Positions 34,801 through 46,400 of a DNA stretch of 64,000 bases are shown in pieces; position 1 is the first letter of the stretch; each line of letters opens with the position of its first letter. The stretch spans positions 26,005,852 to 26,069,851 of the forward strand of contig NC_080720.1 of the NCBI RefSeq assembly GCF_019097595.1, given 5' to 3'. The notes under the pieces were generated by a model. The model was not told where the DNA came from and searched no databases. It saw only the letters and a program-made list of their open reading frames with translations. The stretch is from Hemibagrus wyckioides. Lineage: Eukaryota; Chordata; Actinopteri; Siluriformes; Bagridae. The position numbers were made by a program, and so were the translations under genes.

Positions 34801-37800
34801 TTATGTTTGGTAGATAAGGAGCCAGTTTTAATGAACACGACTGCCAAAACAGCTGTAGGCTATGAATAAAGGCAGGCATCACTTTCAGTTCAATGTATAA
34901 ATAAATAATAATGTCAGGGTCTTTCAGAGGAACTGGCATAGAATCTGTAATCAACATTTTTCACTTGCAAAAACTGATTTTCAGGGGGAAAAAAAGAGTT
35001 CATATAAAGATTCAATTCAGATAAACTATTAGGTCTTCAGTAAACCTGCTGTATTGTATATGATGTGTTGGTTTTTTCCTTTTATGTAATAGCTTGGAGT
35101 GCGGATCTTCACTAAGAGACCTGTCTCTAAAGAGCCAACCAGGCAGCTAAATCCAGACGATGTGATCACGTATCTACAGAAGCACAACCAGGCTCTAATT
35201 CTGTACCTGGAACATGTGGTTCTAGAGAGGAGGATACAGGTTGGAGCTCCATTTGACTCAGTGTAGCCTATTCAACTGTCATTTACTGATTAATAACAAT
35301 AGGATACTGTCATAGAGTATTGTGGTTTTACTTTTGCCTTTTGTTTTGATTGCTGTTAGATTAAATAAAGCCGCTCTGTTTAACCCACTCTGTTCAAATG
35401 TTGCACATTATTAAAGACACTTTCATTTTTCCTTCAAATTTTTTAGAAAAATGTACCATTAATGACTTTGGCCAGTGAGGTGCTTTGTCTTAGGAATAGT
35501 TGAGTCTGACTTACTTTTCTTGCTTCTCACCTGTTTTTTGCCTTCCTTCATCTTAAATATATGCAGAAAGAGAAGTACCACACACACCTAGCTGTGCTGT
35601 ATGCTGACCGCGTGCTCACTCTCATCCCTCGAACCTCAACCACAGAGGAGCAGCTTTCTTCAGCTCGACAGAAACTGCAGAGATTGCTGAGAGAGTCCAA
35701 CCTGTACAGAGTCCAGCTGCTACTGGGTGAGAATATATACTATATTGCCAAAAGTTTTGGCATGTCTGCCTTTAATTGCACGTAAATTTAATATAGAGTT
35801 GGCCCGCCCATTGCAGCTTCAACTTATCTGGGAAGGCTTTCCACAAGGTTTAGGAGTGTGTTTATGGGAATTTTTTGACCATTCATCTAGAAGCGCATTT
35901 GTGAGGTCAGGCACTGATGCTGGACGAGAAGGCCTGGCTCAAAGTCTCTGCTTTAATTCATCCCAAAGGTGTTCTAATTGGTTGTGGTCAGGACTTTGTG
36001 CAGGCCAGTCAATTTCCTTCACACCAAACTCTCTTATTCATGTCTTTAGTGACCTTGCTTTGTGCACTGGTGTCTTGGTATGCTGAAGCATTAAGAGTTC
36101 CTTTCACTGGAACTAAGGGGTCAAGCACAACCCGTGTAAAACAACACTTGAATTCAATGATTTGGAGAGGTGTCCCAAAACCTTTGGCAATATAGTGTAC
36201 GTGTTTGAAAATGTTAAAGGAAATTTGAAATGTTTAGAAATTATAATGAAGTACCACACAGTGCTATTATATTCTCAGATCTGATTGGCTAGAAGGTTTT
36301 CACAGGTTTATATTAATGCTCTTGTTCTAATAAGCTATTGTTTGTATGGTAACAACAGGGACTTGGATGGTTGATACTCCAGGATTTAAAACAAACATAT
36401 ATTAATTGATATGGTGAGCTTTTCTGTGTGGGGTTTATTTAGCACTTTTGGAAAGAGTCTCCAGTAAAACAGTCAGAGGTTAAACTGTAACTTGACAAGC
36501 TACACTGAGGGGCTATAATGATAATCTGTGTCATATCTGTAGCATACACATGATTTCTATGGACAAGATCTTAAATGTTTCCCATAAATGCCAAAGTATT
36601 TAGTTTATTGTGACATTTATCCTAGATTACAAAATCATCCATATCTACTAGATAGATGCTTTCTACTATCATTTATTTAGTTGTGCATCTCGTTCTTGTG
36701 TATTGTGTATCAGTGCCAAGGTGGTGTATTTAAGATGTGAATATGACTGCAGCATAATAGAAGGTCAGCATGGTACATGAGCACTGAGACAGCTGTCCGT
36801 GTCTTTCTTCAGGGAAACTGCAGGACTCAGAGGTGCTGTTAATGGAGAGAGCGACACTACATGGTAAGATGGAGGAGCACGATAAAGCACTACATATCTT
36901 GGTGCACCAGCTGAAGAACTCTACAGCTGCACAGGAATACTGCACATGGGCATCTGAAGCTAGTGATCACAAAAACCGTGGAGAAATTTTCCATCAGCTG
37001 CTGCGGGTTTACTTGGACCCGGATGTGCCCGGAGGGCCACGGACTATTGAGGCTGTAGACTTGCTGAACCGCCACGCTGAGGTTTTTGATGCCCCAAAGG
37101 TTTTGGAACTTCTCCCTGAGGCGTGGTCACTACCATTGCTCCGCCCCTTTCTGTGCGGGGCTGTAAGGGCCAGCATGCACGCTCGCCACACCTCCAAGAT
37201 CGCACTGGGGCTTGCACGAGCTGAGAACCTGCAGCTACACCGTGACAGGGTGAGTTTATAGGAGTTACACATACAGCTGTTTTGTAGTTTTGCTTAATTT
37301 TAGCATCTGCTATATGTTGTGAACATAGTAATAAAAATAAGATTCAACTTTTGTGTATATTTTATTTATATACACTGATCAGCCATAACATTATGAGCAG
37401 TGAGAGGTGAAGTGAATAACACAGATTATCTCCTGATCACTTGCTGCCTAATATATCCCACCCACTAACAGGTGCCATGAACATTTTGTCCTCATGTTGA
37501 TGTGTTAGAAACAGGAAAAATGGGCAAGGGTAAGGATTTGAGCGAGTTTGACAAAGGGCCAAATTGTGATGACTGGATCAGAGCATCTCCAAAACTGCAG
37601 CTCTTGTGGGCTGTTCCTGGTCTGCAGTGGTCAGTATCTATCAAAAGTGGTCCAAGGAATGATCAGTGGTGTACCGGCAACAGGGTCATGGGCGGCCAAT
37701 GTTCATTGATGCACGTGGGGAGTGACGGCTGGCCCGTGTGATCCGATCCAACAGACGAGCTGTTGTTGCTCAGATTGGTGAAGTTAATGCTGGTTCTGAT

Positions 37801-38425
37801 AGAAAAGTGTCAGAATACACAGTGCATGACGGGTCAGGGCAGTTTTGGCAGCAAAAGGGGGACCAACACAATATTAGGCAGGTGTTCATAATGTTATGCC
37901 TGGTGGGTATATGAACGTTTTTTACAAGAATTTACAGGATTTTTATAAGTAGCACGAATTTCTCCTGTAAATTTTTCTGCTTATATGAATGATTTACTAA
38001 TAATTTCCATATCCAGTTTGATGTGAGCACCTGTTAGGGTTGTAGTGTAAGATCGTGTGGTTCATTAGAACCATTAGTGTGTGGTTCTAAGTCATTAGAT
38101 CAAATGTCTAAAAGCCTGTTGTTAGCAATGTTGGCATCTCTTTATCATCATAATGTGGTATCAGTGCAGTTAAACATTAATGGTTGAAGTTATGCGGGCT
38201 TACTTAATTTGTGATCTTCCTTCTGTTCAGCTGAAGTGCCGAGGAGGTCCGATCGTTGTGTCGGAAAAAAAGGGATGCCACCTGTGCCACAACACTTTCA
38301 GCGAGCCAGACTGCGTGTGCCTCCCAGGTGGCACGCCTGTCCACACGCACTGTGCCACTCAGAAGCTTAAGGGCTCGCCTACGAAGCGACAAGCAGACCA
38401 CGCCCACACCAGCAATCACACCTGA
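21783..38425 (+). CDS. tgfbrap1: TGF-beta receptor-associated protein 1 (Vps3-like CORVET subunit)
   Basis: Coding exons: 21783-22470, 23232-23426, 30619-30773, 30877-30959, 32196-32537, 33870-33927, 34589-34732, 35093-35239, 35567-35726, 36813-37249, 38231-38425. All phases join. The total is 2604 nt, or 867 aa; human is about 860. The protein starts MSVKAFELVPAVERE. An N-terminal CNH/beta-propeller region (about 20-300, with VGTNDGFIHHFLLEE, SEERKPIVKRIGR, DQQLKQTLSFREGHILQDFEG) is followed by an alpha-solenoid with clathrin-repeat and Vps39-type regions (LDVRELISLCPLLLPASSS, KALHILVHQL). The C terminus has a zinc-binding-like C-x2-C...H-x-H-C motif (CHLCHNTF, VHTHC). It is the Vps3 orthologue that gives the CORVET tether Rab5 specificity on early endosomes; it also binds TGF-beta/activin receptors and SMAD4. 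It lies convergent with gpr45. Introns carry several Tc1 and hAT insertions. Confidence 0.96.
23199..23231. repeat. (CT)n tract forming the exon 2 acceptor
   Basis: CT dinucleotides (33 bp, two interruptions) run directly into the CACAG acceptor of tgfbrap1 coding exon 2 and serve as its polypyrimidine tract. Confidence 0.8.
25070..25300 (+). repeat. Possible MITE copy (TCTGATTGGTCAGAAG type)
   Basis: Begins TTCTGATTGGTCAGAAGATC. Related stretches occur at 26860-27010, 36270-36480 (TCTGATTGGCTAGAAGG) and 52660-52885, some in the other orientation. Ends are not sharply defined. Confidence 0.4.
26860..27010 (-). repeat. Possible MITE copy, same family
   Basis: Contains AACAAGTGCATTAATATAAA, CACCACCATCAGAGCTGCCG and CACCTTCTCACCAATCTGAA, the inverted counterpart of the element near 25070. 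Confidence 0.4.
27544..28077 (-). mobile_element. Tc1-like element, internally deleted (tgfbrap1 intron 2)
   Basis: Both ends are CACTATATTGGCAAAAG-type inverted repeats with TA on each side (27542-27543, 28078-28079). The minus strand encodes the C-terminal transposase part: GPLVPVKRTLNAS, HGCIPVHK (the catalytic Asp of HD/QD is replaced by Gly), SPDLNQIEHLWDE and AAKGGPT. The N-terminal half is lacking. Same family as 35738-36197 and 49432-50677. Confidence 0.9.
28730..28801. repeat. (TA)n microsatellite
   Basis: About 70 bp of pure AT dinucleotide within tgfbrap1 intron 2. Confidence 0.95.
29025..29455 (-). mobile_element. Degraded Tc1-like remnant
   Basis: The stretch from GTGGGAAGACTTTTCATGAG to GGTCAGGTACTGATGTTGGG parallels the 3' half of the neighbouring Tc1 family in diverged form, and the far end reads GTGTCCACAAACTTTTGGCT. 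No frame survives. Confidence 0.6.
29467..30377 (-). mobile_element. hAT-like element with 8-bp target duplication and BED-finger remnant
   Basis: Ends are imperfect inverted repeats (TAGGGATGCAACAATAC and GTATTGTGGCACCCCGA). Both sides carry the identical 8-bp target duplication ATGTGTAC (29459-29466, 30378-30385), diagnostic of hAT insertion. On the minus strand near 30060-29965 a remnant reads VVWGHFGFVVD and then VCKHC, as in the BED zinc finger at the N terminus of ZBED/hAT transposases. Most of the transposase is gone, so it is a 911-bp non-autonomous copy. Confidence 0.8.
33030..33340 (+). mobile_element. Diverged internal copy of a dispersed DNA-transposon repeat
   Basis: Carries GGAACCCATTGTAGTC, TTTGCTGTTGTAGCCCATGC, ACCACGGTTTTAAAG and CTGAAGCTCTTGACCTGTAT in an order typical of a common fish repeat ending in CTTTATTAGGAACACCTG. 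A second copy is at 54225-54840. Confidence 0.6.
35738..36197 (-). mobile_element. Short Tc1-like element next to the exon 9 splice donor
   Basis: Inverted ends (TACTATATTGCCAAAAG and CTTTGGCAATATAGTG) lie between TA dinucleotides. The left end starts 12 nt after the last base of tgfbrap1 exon 9 (35726). The interior is a remnant of the transposase 3' half with small deletions. Same family as 27544-28077 and 49432-50677. Confidence 0.85.
36260..36480 (+). repeat. Possible MITE copy, same family as 25070
   Basis: Contains TCAGATCTGATTGGCTAGAA and GATATGGTGAGCTTTTCTGT, similar to the 25070 copy (GACACGGTGAGGTTTGCTTT). Confidence 0.4.
37373..37907 (+). mobile_element. Tc1-like element with internal deletion (tgfbrap1 intron 10)
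   Basis: Starts CACTGATCAGCCATAACATT after TA and ends TCATAATGTTATGCC before TA, as inverted repeats. The interior keeps the transposase 5' region (MGKGKDLSEFDKGPN start near 37519) and then jumps, at GTGCATGACGGGTCAG, to the 3' end (GCAAAAGGGGGACC). The same junction occurs in the copy at 16645-16794. Confidence 0.85.
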
Positions 38426-40633
38426 ACATTGCAGGAAGTGGAACAAACTGCAGGGGGATTCTGCTGGTCCTGGGCCTGAAGAGCTGAGGACAACTGGGTG
38501 GAGACGGGCACAGGGAGAGAAAGAGGGGGAGCGAGGAACGAGTGTAGAGACGTCGCACATCTAGAGCGAGAACATTCAGAGCAGTTCAGAGTCAGGATTA
38601 AGAGATAAGTTAAAGCATGTGTGGCTCAAGAGAAAGACAAAGTTTTTATTTGAGTGAATGTGTGTGTGTGAGGGGAAACTGAGATAGATATGAAATGATG
38701 AGATGCTATTTATTCATGTTCTTTGCCTTACACTTCATTAATTACACAGGTTATGTTTAACTGAGAGAGTTTTTTTTTTAAGAGTCAGTGAGTCAGAGTC
38801 AGCGAGTGTGCTATGCTATATTATAACACTAACAGAATGTTTTGTTGGGAATCAGTTCTGTTGTTCCTCGAACAACATTGGATCATTACGTCATTGCATC
38901 TGAAATGATCAAACTCTGGAGTGGATGGTTTTCTATAAGCAGAATCCACATGGCTATACTTCATGGATTTTGCTTTATATCTTCACACCAAAGTTGCTCT
39001 TTCCGACTATGCCGACAGGGACACGGTTATTGTCAAAACAGATTTCAGAAGATTTCGGACAGATTTACTTCTGTCCGAATAAAAAAAAAACAAAAAAAAA
39101 AAACTATATATAGATTTTTAATTTCATAGTTAAAATTTTGGAAGAAAATGAATCATTAACATACTTAAGCTAGATTATTGATATGTGGATATTGGGGGTA
39201 AACCCTGACCAGGCAGTTTGAATGAATGAAATATTATACATGGATCACATCCACATTTAATCAGTTTGTTCTTTTTTTGTCCTTCCGCCTGCATGAAAGT
39301 AGAAAAACATCCTGTTCCCATTGGAGACTTACTGTCTCTAGTCTCAATCAGATTTCTGGCAAGCTTTAAAAAAAAGTATATTTGGTTATATTCGGATAAT
39401 GCGTTACTATTCCGTCACACCCTTAGTAGCTATGTGTGACGAGAACCCAAGAACCACTTCTCAAACTTTAAATTCTCTTGTTTTGTTAATCGTCCTCGGA
39501 GTTTTATTTAGATTTTTTTTTTTTTTAATGAATGAGGAACATGAAATTATTTTTAAAACAAATTTCAGTCATTGCCAGTCCCCACTCACTAGCTAGCTTA
39601 CCGCTAACACACTTCCTCTGAGAAATGTGAAGCCACTGCATCTTTTTGCTGCACATGCAGGACAGGAGAACTGTCCGTCCCCGATTGCGCGTCCGGACCA
39701 AACGAACTGCAGATATGCCTAAGCACATTTCTTATCAAGTCCTTCGTTCGAGCCGCGAGTCTTATAAATGCTAAGCTGTGACTAATCTCTCTCTTTTTTT
39801 TTTTTTATCGAATTAGCATCAATCTTGCAAGATTATGCCTTGTGCTCTACTAACTGTAGTATGTTTCAGAATATATTTTGTGACCTGCATATGTAGAATG
39901 GGAATGCATGGGTGCTTATGAAAAAAAGTGTAAGAGACTGGAAGTGAGAGCGACGAGGATGATGCCCCTGGCGAAGACTCGTTCTAAAACCTCAAGCACA
40001 GTATAACCACTGCCTACAATGTTAATACTAGACCAATGCATGGGCGGGAACCAAAGACACGCACCTGCTCATGGAGAGACACTGACACCTGCTTATGGGA
40101 CTGCTTCAGGCTCAGCTTTTATTGGATGTAAACGTTTGCAGATTTCACTGTACAAAAATGGAAAAAAAAAAAACAGTGTTATGCATAGACAACCGGACAG
40201 ACAAACAAACAAACTCAGTGTGTACAGCAAGGAAAATGAGAACAACGTCTTTTACATCTTTTAATGTCAAATCTGTGCGATTGTTTTGACAATGTCTATA
40301 ATCCAGGGCCAGGTTTTCCGAAAGCACTGTAGTGTTACGATGATCTTGATGCATATGATGAACAGCTTGTTTTTGAGAAAACCGACCCTGAATGTCTTCA
40401 TGCAACCGGTCTTACATGTAACTCTCTAAATTCCTCTCCCTGATCATGAATACACCTGACTACAGCCCTCTGACCCTAAATACTGCAGGTTGAATCCACC
40501 TGCGTCTTTCTATCCACTCGAGTATTTTCTAAATGCATATCTCCTCGTGTACATACTGTATTTATAATTGTTTGTCGCTTTGTAAATTGATGGCCGTGTA
40601 GTTGGAATGTACAAATGTAAAGATGTCCATTTT
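38426..40633 (+). other. tgfbrap1: Probable tgfbrap1 3'UTR
   Basis: No coding exon or mobile element recognised. Short A and T homopolymers occur at 39080, 39515, 39790 and 40160. Confidence 0.4.
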
Positions 40634-40639
40634 AATAAA
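40634..40639 (+). other. tgfbrap1: Polyadenylation signal AATAAA, tgfbrap1
   Basis: AATAAA with a following T-rich stretch, 2.2 kb after the stop. A long 3'UTR (38426 to about 40660) fits, although earlier signals may be used. Confidence 0.45.
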
Positions 40640-40659
40640 CATGACTGCTTATGTTAATG

Positions 40660-40889
40660 GTGAGTTTTTTTGTACACAACTTTGAACTAATATTTACGTG
40701 TGTGTTGCAGCCTTAAAGGAAAAACTCCACCCTGAAATGTAATTATGTGCAATTTTTGGATGTTTATGGTGGTGGCCAACTCAGAATTCTATTATGTATG
40801 AAACTATGGAAGATCACAGGTTAATTAGAAAGATTAATATGCAAGTCATTCAGAGTGGATTTCTCCTTTAATAAGAGCAGAGTGGAGTC

Positions 40890-40931
<42 letters not shown>

Positions 40932-42326
40932 TTTAAAGGCTCAGTTTTATCAGCAGGCCAAAGATACCTCAGATTACATCTATACCCACTTGTATGTGTA
41001 TTTGGTTAGGGCTGGACGATAAGAGGGTATGATATCAATGAATCAATATCGCTATATAATAACATCCTGAGCATCATCAGGGGTATATGTAATCCTATCG
41101 GTTTCCTTAAGATTTCAAAACAAAATGTCTAAACTTATAGCTGTAAGGCAAAGTTTGTATGCAATAAATGGATTTCTTAAAGGAAAAAGTACCTCTATTT
41201 ATAATCTGACTTTTAGTAATAATAATAAAAAAAAATGGAAGTGTTGGAAAACAGCAATCCAAAAAAAAAAAACAAAAAACACAAGGCATAAATAATGGGA
41301 AAGTTGTGCCATGCCTCTCAGTCTCCTGATCATCAGACCTGATGTAGGCAGTGTGTGCGTCGAACAGAGAGATAAAACATCAAGGTCAAGAAGAATGTGC
41401 AAGATCCTTGGCTCTGCAGAACCACATATTACACTGAGGTTTAGTATTAATGGTGGGTTTTTTTTTAAAGGCAAAGGGTCCACAAGTACATACACTGTAT
41501 ACTTGTATAATAGCAGAAATCTAATGAGAAAACAGATCACCCTTAAAAGGGATATGTAAACGTCTGAACTGGTAACGTGCATTCAGAATACTGATACTGT
41601 TCATTAAATATCATTTTACACTTAACTGTATAGGTGTTTGTTTTGTAAGTGGCTCCATTGTTTTGTTGGTGCTTAGGAAATAGAATGATTTATCAACCAA
41701 AATGTTGTTATATCTTCAAGTATAGCAGTATGATATTTTTTTGTCAAGTTACACATCTGTAAGTCTGGTATAAATATAATTCCAAGCTCAAAATTACAAG
41801 TTCAGATTTTCAAAAGCACATCAAACATTAAATATTCCAAAAAAAAGTCCAAAATGAAAAGCTTGACCTTTGCACTGTGATACTTTTAGATAACCCAGAC
41901 ATGGTCAATGGTGAATCTCTAGCAGCTTAATTTTTGTTTAGAAACAGTTAAACAGCTCATATTAGAAGTATCTTCTTGTGTGTAGTCTCTCACTGCTCCA
42001 GGGTTCCTGGTCCAATCCTGAGTTCGAGTTATGTCTGCACACTGGTCTTCCTGTGTCTGTGTGCGTTCCCTCCCGTCGCCCACTGTAAATCATTTTGGTA
42101 GGTGGATTGGCTATGATAAATTGCTCCCAGGTTTGGATGAGTGTAAATGTGTGTGCACTGCAATGTACTTGTGTCCCACAGGCTGTGTTTCCACCTTAAC
42201 ACACCTAGTGCTCTAAGGACAGTCTCCAGGTCCACTGTTACCCTGTCTAGGATCAAGAGGTTACTGAAGATGAATGAATGATTCTGTATGTCTAAAGATC
42301 TGAGTAGCATCATAGAAAAAGTCGCT
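40660..42326. other. Convergent intergenic region and gpr45 3'UTR
   Basis: tgfbrap1 and gpr45 point at each other here. The gpr45 3'UTR must occupy the right part. A GGGCTGGACGATA fragment at 41009 resembles a fish hAT terminus. No gene was seen. Confidence 0.45.
40892..40928. repeat. (GA)n microsatellite
   Basis: 37 bp of perfect GA between tgfbrap1 and gpr45. Confidence 0.9.
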
Positions 42327-43439
42327 TCACATTGCTGACTGGCTCTCAGCGCAGACGTAGATGCTGCAGGGACGAACCCTGGGCCCACCGCGTGCCCTCA
42401 GCCTTGGCATTCTGAAGCTCCTCGGCACAAATTCGTCACAGGCCTCACGGAACTTGCGGATCCTCCAGCAGTACACCACAGGATTAAACACAGCCTTCAT
42501 GTAACTGAGCCACAGAGCCCCAACACTCGCTGCGTAAAACTCGTTACTCGTGTAGAACTTCTGATTGAAAGCAGCCAAGAGGCCGAGTGCCGTGTGAGGA
42601 AGCCAGCACACGGAAAAGCCAACAAAAAGAATAAGGATCGTGGTGAAGGCTCGCGTCTTAAAGCTGACGTCCACGCTGAGCTGCGGGGGGCGCCTCATGA
42701 CCGGCAAACTCACTTTTCCTCCGTGTTCAGGACTGGGAAAGGTGTGGTTGTGGACACGCAAGGCGTTGCGGCGCACTGTGTTTAGGATGCGCAAATAGGA
42801 AACCAGCATGACGCTCACAGGCACGAAAAAGACAGCGTTGACCAGCAGCAGTGTGTAGCCACGGTTAGGAGACTCGATGTAGCCTAAAACGCAGCGTGAA
42901 GCTTTAAGAGTTGGTACGCTGCCAGCAGCTGGCAACGCCAAGCAGAAGGAGAGCAACCAGGAAGCGGAGATGAGCAGGCGTGCACGACTTGGGGTCAGCT
43001 TGTCTTGCCGCTGCACGATGATGAGAAAACGGTCCACGCTGATGATCAGAAGAATGGACACGCCTTCCAAAACAAACAGCCAATAGAGCACGAGCGTGAT
43101 ACGGCAAAAGTCCAGTCCGAAACGCCAATCGTCGGACACCACGGTTACAGCAGTCACGGGCATGCAGAAGAGTGACAGCATGATGTCACTGAAAGCCAGT
43201 GTGGCCAGTAAGAGATTGATGGCAGAACGCATCGCCGGCTTTTGATAAACTATGAGGCAGACGATGGCATTTCCAAGAAAACCGATGCCGATGATGACCA
43301 CCATTATAACAGACAGCACTACCTTCAGGCTGATGGGTAAAGTGGAGTTTGTAGTTTCCTGAAGCCCAGTGACATTTGTTACATATCTGAGTGTGTGATG
43401 TTCTGGTAGCCCACATCCTGAACTGATGTTGCAGACCAT
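42327..43439 (-). CDS. gpr45: Orphan G protein-coupled receptor 45
   Basis: Intronless 370-aa class A GPCR, close to human GPR45 length (372). The start MVCNISSGCG follows an in-frame stop region and is followed by N-glycosylation sites N4, N22 and N31. Seven membrane segments are evident: TM1 starts near residue 40 (VVIIGIGFLGNAIVCLIVY), TM2 has the LATLAFSDIMLS block, TM3 ends in SVDRFLIIVQRQ (DRF in place of DRY), TM6 has FVGFSVCWLPH and TM7 has NPVVYCWRIRKFREAC. A basic third loop (NTVRRNALRVHNH) and the C-terminal YVCAESQSAM match GPR45 and separate it from GPR63. The human protein is neuronal and regulates hypothalamic signalling and body weight in mouse. The gene lies between tgfbrap1 and mrps9 as in mammals. 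Confidence 0.95.
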   Translation of the reverse strand: MVCNISSGCGLPEHHTLRYVTNVTGLQETTNSTLPISLKVVLSVIMVVIIGIGFLGNAIVCLIVYQKPAMRSAINLLLATLAFSDIMLSLFCMPVTAVTVVSDDWRFGLDFCRITLVLYWLFVLEGVSILLIISVDRFLIIVQRQDKLTPSRARLLISASWLLSFCLALPAAGSVPTLKASRCVLGYIESPNRGYTLLLVNAVFFVPVSVMLVSYLRILNTVRRNALRVHNHTFPSPEHGGKVSLPVMRRPPQLSVDVSFKTRAFTTILILFVGFSVCWLPHTALGLLAAFNQKFYTSNEFYAASVGALWLSYMKAVFNPVVYCWRIRKFREACDEFVPRSFRMPRLRARGGPRVRPCSIYVCAESQSAM

Positions 43440-46400
43440 CGTGATGCTGAAGAAAACAGGAGCAACTTTAATCCAGTCGGCTTCCTTCTCCTTCTATGAT
43501 TTCCATTCTTCGACATCTAGAGGATTGAGAATAAGAGAGCAGTTCTATGTTACAAAAAAATCTGACTAATAACAAGAAGAAAAAAAACGCAACAAAACCT
43601 GGAAAAAGTAATTGTAATTATATTTTCCAGTGGCTTCTAAGCTCCAAAGTTGAAACAGACTAGAGGATTTGGGTTATTCAAACATTTCCTTCCCCATGAA
43701 GAGCTACTTTTAGTTCCAACCTAAATCTAATACTGCTTTCAAAAAAAAAAAAAAATCCAGCTTCACCGTACAATTGGTAAAAAAGTACCAGTGGAGTCGT
43801 GCTGGTCAAACTGGTAGGCCATCTTTGCCAGCTGGAAATTTGTCCTCTCAGGTCCTAATTTTACATGGTGTAATTTCATCTGTCTTTAGATTACTACTTG
43901 CCACACAGTATGAGATGTTCCCAATAAAATTTATAAAAGACTTCACCATGTCCTCCTTCATTACACTGCCTGATTTATGTCAGTCAGTTGCAATAGCACT
44001 AAATCATTGTGCATCCAATCATGTTCTAATAAGACCAATTACAATCCACTACGATCATTTTATTTTACAATGCAAAATCAGTCTGAAAAATCCTACCGTG
44101 TAAAATCGGCTTCAGCTTACTTTTGTTATTTCCTTAAAAAACAGCACATCTACATAGAGACACTGTTTCTTTTCTACAAAAACTGACCATCTGACCAAGA
44201 CTGTCTTCCAGTTTGATCAGCTTGGCCGAGCCGGATATTTCCATAGGCCGAAGACCTCTGAAGTGACTATAATGTGAAAGACATACGACGAACATATTTC
44301 TATGATATATGTGTAGGATCATACCATAAAACACAGCTTGCTTCATAACAGCAATGCAGTGCTGTCTGTCTGTGATGCTGATCCACAACCGCATCATGGA
44401 GGATGATCAGAGAATGCTCTTCAAAAGAAGTGTCAGCGCTCTGAAAACACAACACACACACACAAAACTGAAGAAGAGCAGAAACACACACACAGGTTTT
44501 GTGCCATGAAGGAATGAAGATGTTGAATTCCTGTCCCTTGCTGCCAAGGAAACTGGAGAGCAGCTCCATGGCAACAAGAGCTCTCAGGGTGAGAAAAAGT
44601 ATATCCAAAAATAGTGCTAACTGCATAGCTGGAGGCTTTGACAAGCAGCACACCTCAGCCTGGGAAAAAAAATCTTAAATTTTCATTGCAATACACAATC
44701 TGGTTTGTTTATTTTCTGGAAACAGGATATCGACAATATTAACGAAACAAACGCTTTAGGCTATGTTATGAACAAGACCGTAAAATCCGGTTGTGGTCTG
44801 CCACAGAGTCTCGCGAGATTTTACAAAACAAGCGATTTAGTGCCTAGAACCTGGTCCAAAACCGCACTACTGCAATAAATAGTATGTAAAAATTACTATA
44901 CCCACGTTCTCGGTGTACTAATTTTACATACTATGTAGTAGGATAGTATGTGATAGACCTAAACATTACATACTTTTAGTATTAACACTCACCTGTGTCT
45001 GTTCGCGCTTGACGTGATTTGGAGTCTAACAGCTTAGGTTTGGTTTCCCTCGCCGTCTAACAAGGCGACAGACTGGTAGTTCAGTCAGTTTGCCATTTTT
45101 GATACTCTACACAATGTTGCGTCCGTCATGCCATCAAAATAAACAAGAAAAACAATAACAGAGAGGCGTGTGAGACATTTCTGGCTCGGGTCATTCCTCA
45201 ACAGGCATCGCGCGTGCTTTCTGGCTGAAGCGTGAGGAAAGAGGATGCGCGCGCCGCAGACAACACACAGGGACATGCACCGGGTTCGTCACTAACATTC
45301 CGACCGATAAAAACCTTATTTTCGTTTAAATACTCACTGAACTTCTGTAGGGTTTTATCCACTTCCTGTCACTGAGCATCTATGTCCATCTTGCAACTAT
45401 TACGCCTGATTCCGCTGCAAAAAGACTCTCTGTTCCCGGAAGAGTGATGTGTCGATTCTTTGAACCGACTCTTTAGAGATGAACGTTGGGAGCCGATTCG
45501 TACATACGAGTCATTTTTTCCCCCCAGTAAAGGCGATTTTATTTCCATTTGCATGGTAATGTATGCTGTAGTTATATGTATTACAGGAGACGAGCACTGT
45601 AAATGGAAAGAAATCTTAATCACAGTGAAGCACAAAGACAGCAGGCATAATAAAAATGAACGCATTTATACTTTCTGTATTTGATGAATTGCAATGCAAT
45701 TTTGTTGAGTAGAAAGTAGAATATAATTTCGTAAAACAGTATTACTTTTAGTGTGGCAAAGAAGAAGAAGTAGAGGTCATAGACGTCCAAACTTTTTTTC
45801 TGGTTTATAACAAAAAGAAACATGATGCGTTTAGGAGCCAAAAGAGTCGACTCGTTCTAGTGAGTCAAATGATGTGACTCACAATTCCCATCGCTCCAAG
45901 TCATTAAAAGGGTTGAGACTTTTACTCTAAATAATCCAAAAAGAAAAACACCGTTTGTGCATTTACAAACGTAAATTTGTTTGTAAAACATTGTGCCATG
46001 TGACTCTTTTTATACAACACGGCTGTTGTATTCTCCATTCTGAGTGATGTAGAGGTGTAGATTAATTTGCTATAAATGCATGGCCCGAACAGTATTTCAA
46101 TCCGGGAGATATTAATGCACTTTTTCTAATACGCTATCATTTCTATTAGGCGTGTAACAAAATGTCCTGATCTGTATCTGTTTAGTGCAGAAAACATTTA
46201 TATACATTCCTATTCGTATTAAAACAGGAAGTTGGTTTGGTCTGCACCGGAAGCTGGTTTTTAAAACCTGTGTTTGGGAAACAATGGAAAACGTTGGGAA
46301 AGCATGGATGCTGAAAATTGACAATATAGAGGTCTTTCCTTTAGCTGAAGTGAATGTGTAAGCAAGGTAGCTTTAAAACAATGATGAACCAAGTTACAGT

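Noticed and set aside
42029..42388. 119-aa minus-strand frame overlapping the gpr45 3' end
   Set aside because: Shadow of gpr45 in another frame, continuing into non-coding DNA.
44300..44653. 117-aa minus-strand frame upstream of gpr45
   Set aside because: Cys/Val-rich part comes from a short CA repeat; no domain and no splice-consistent link to a gene.
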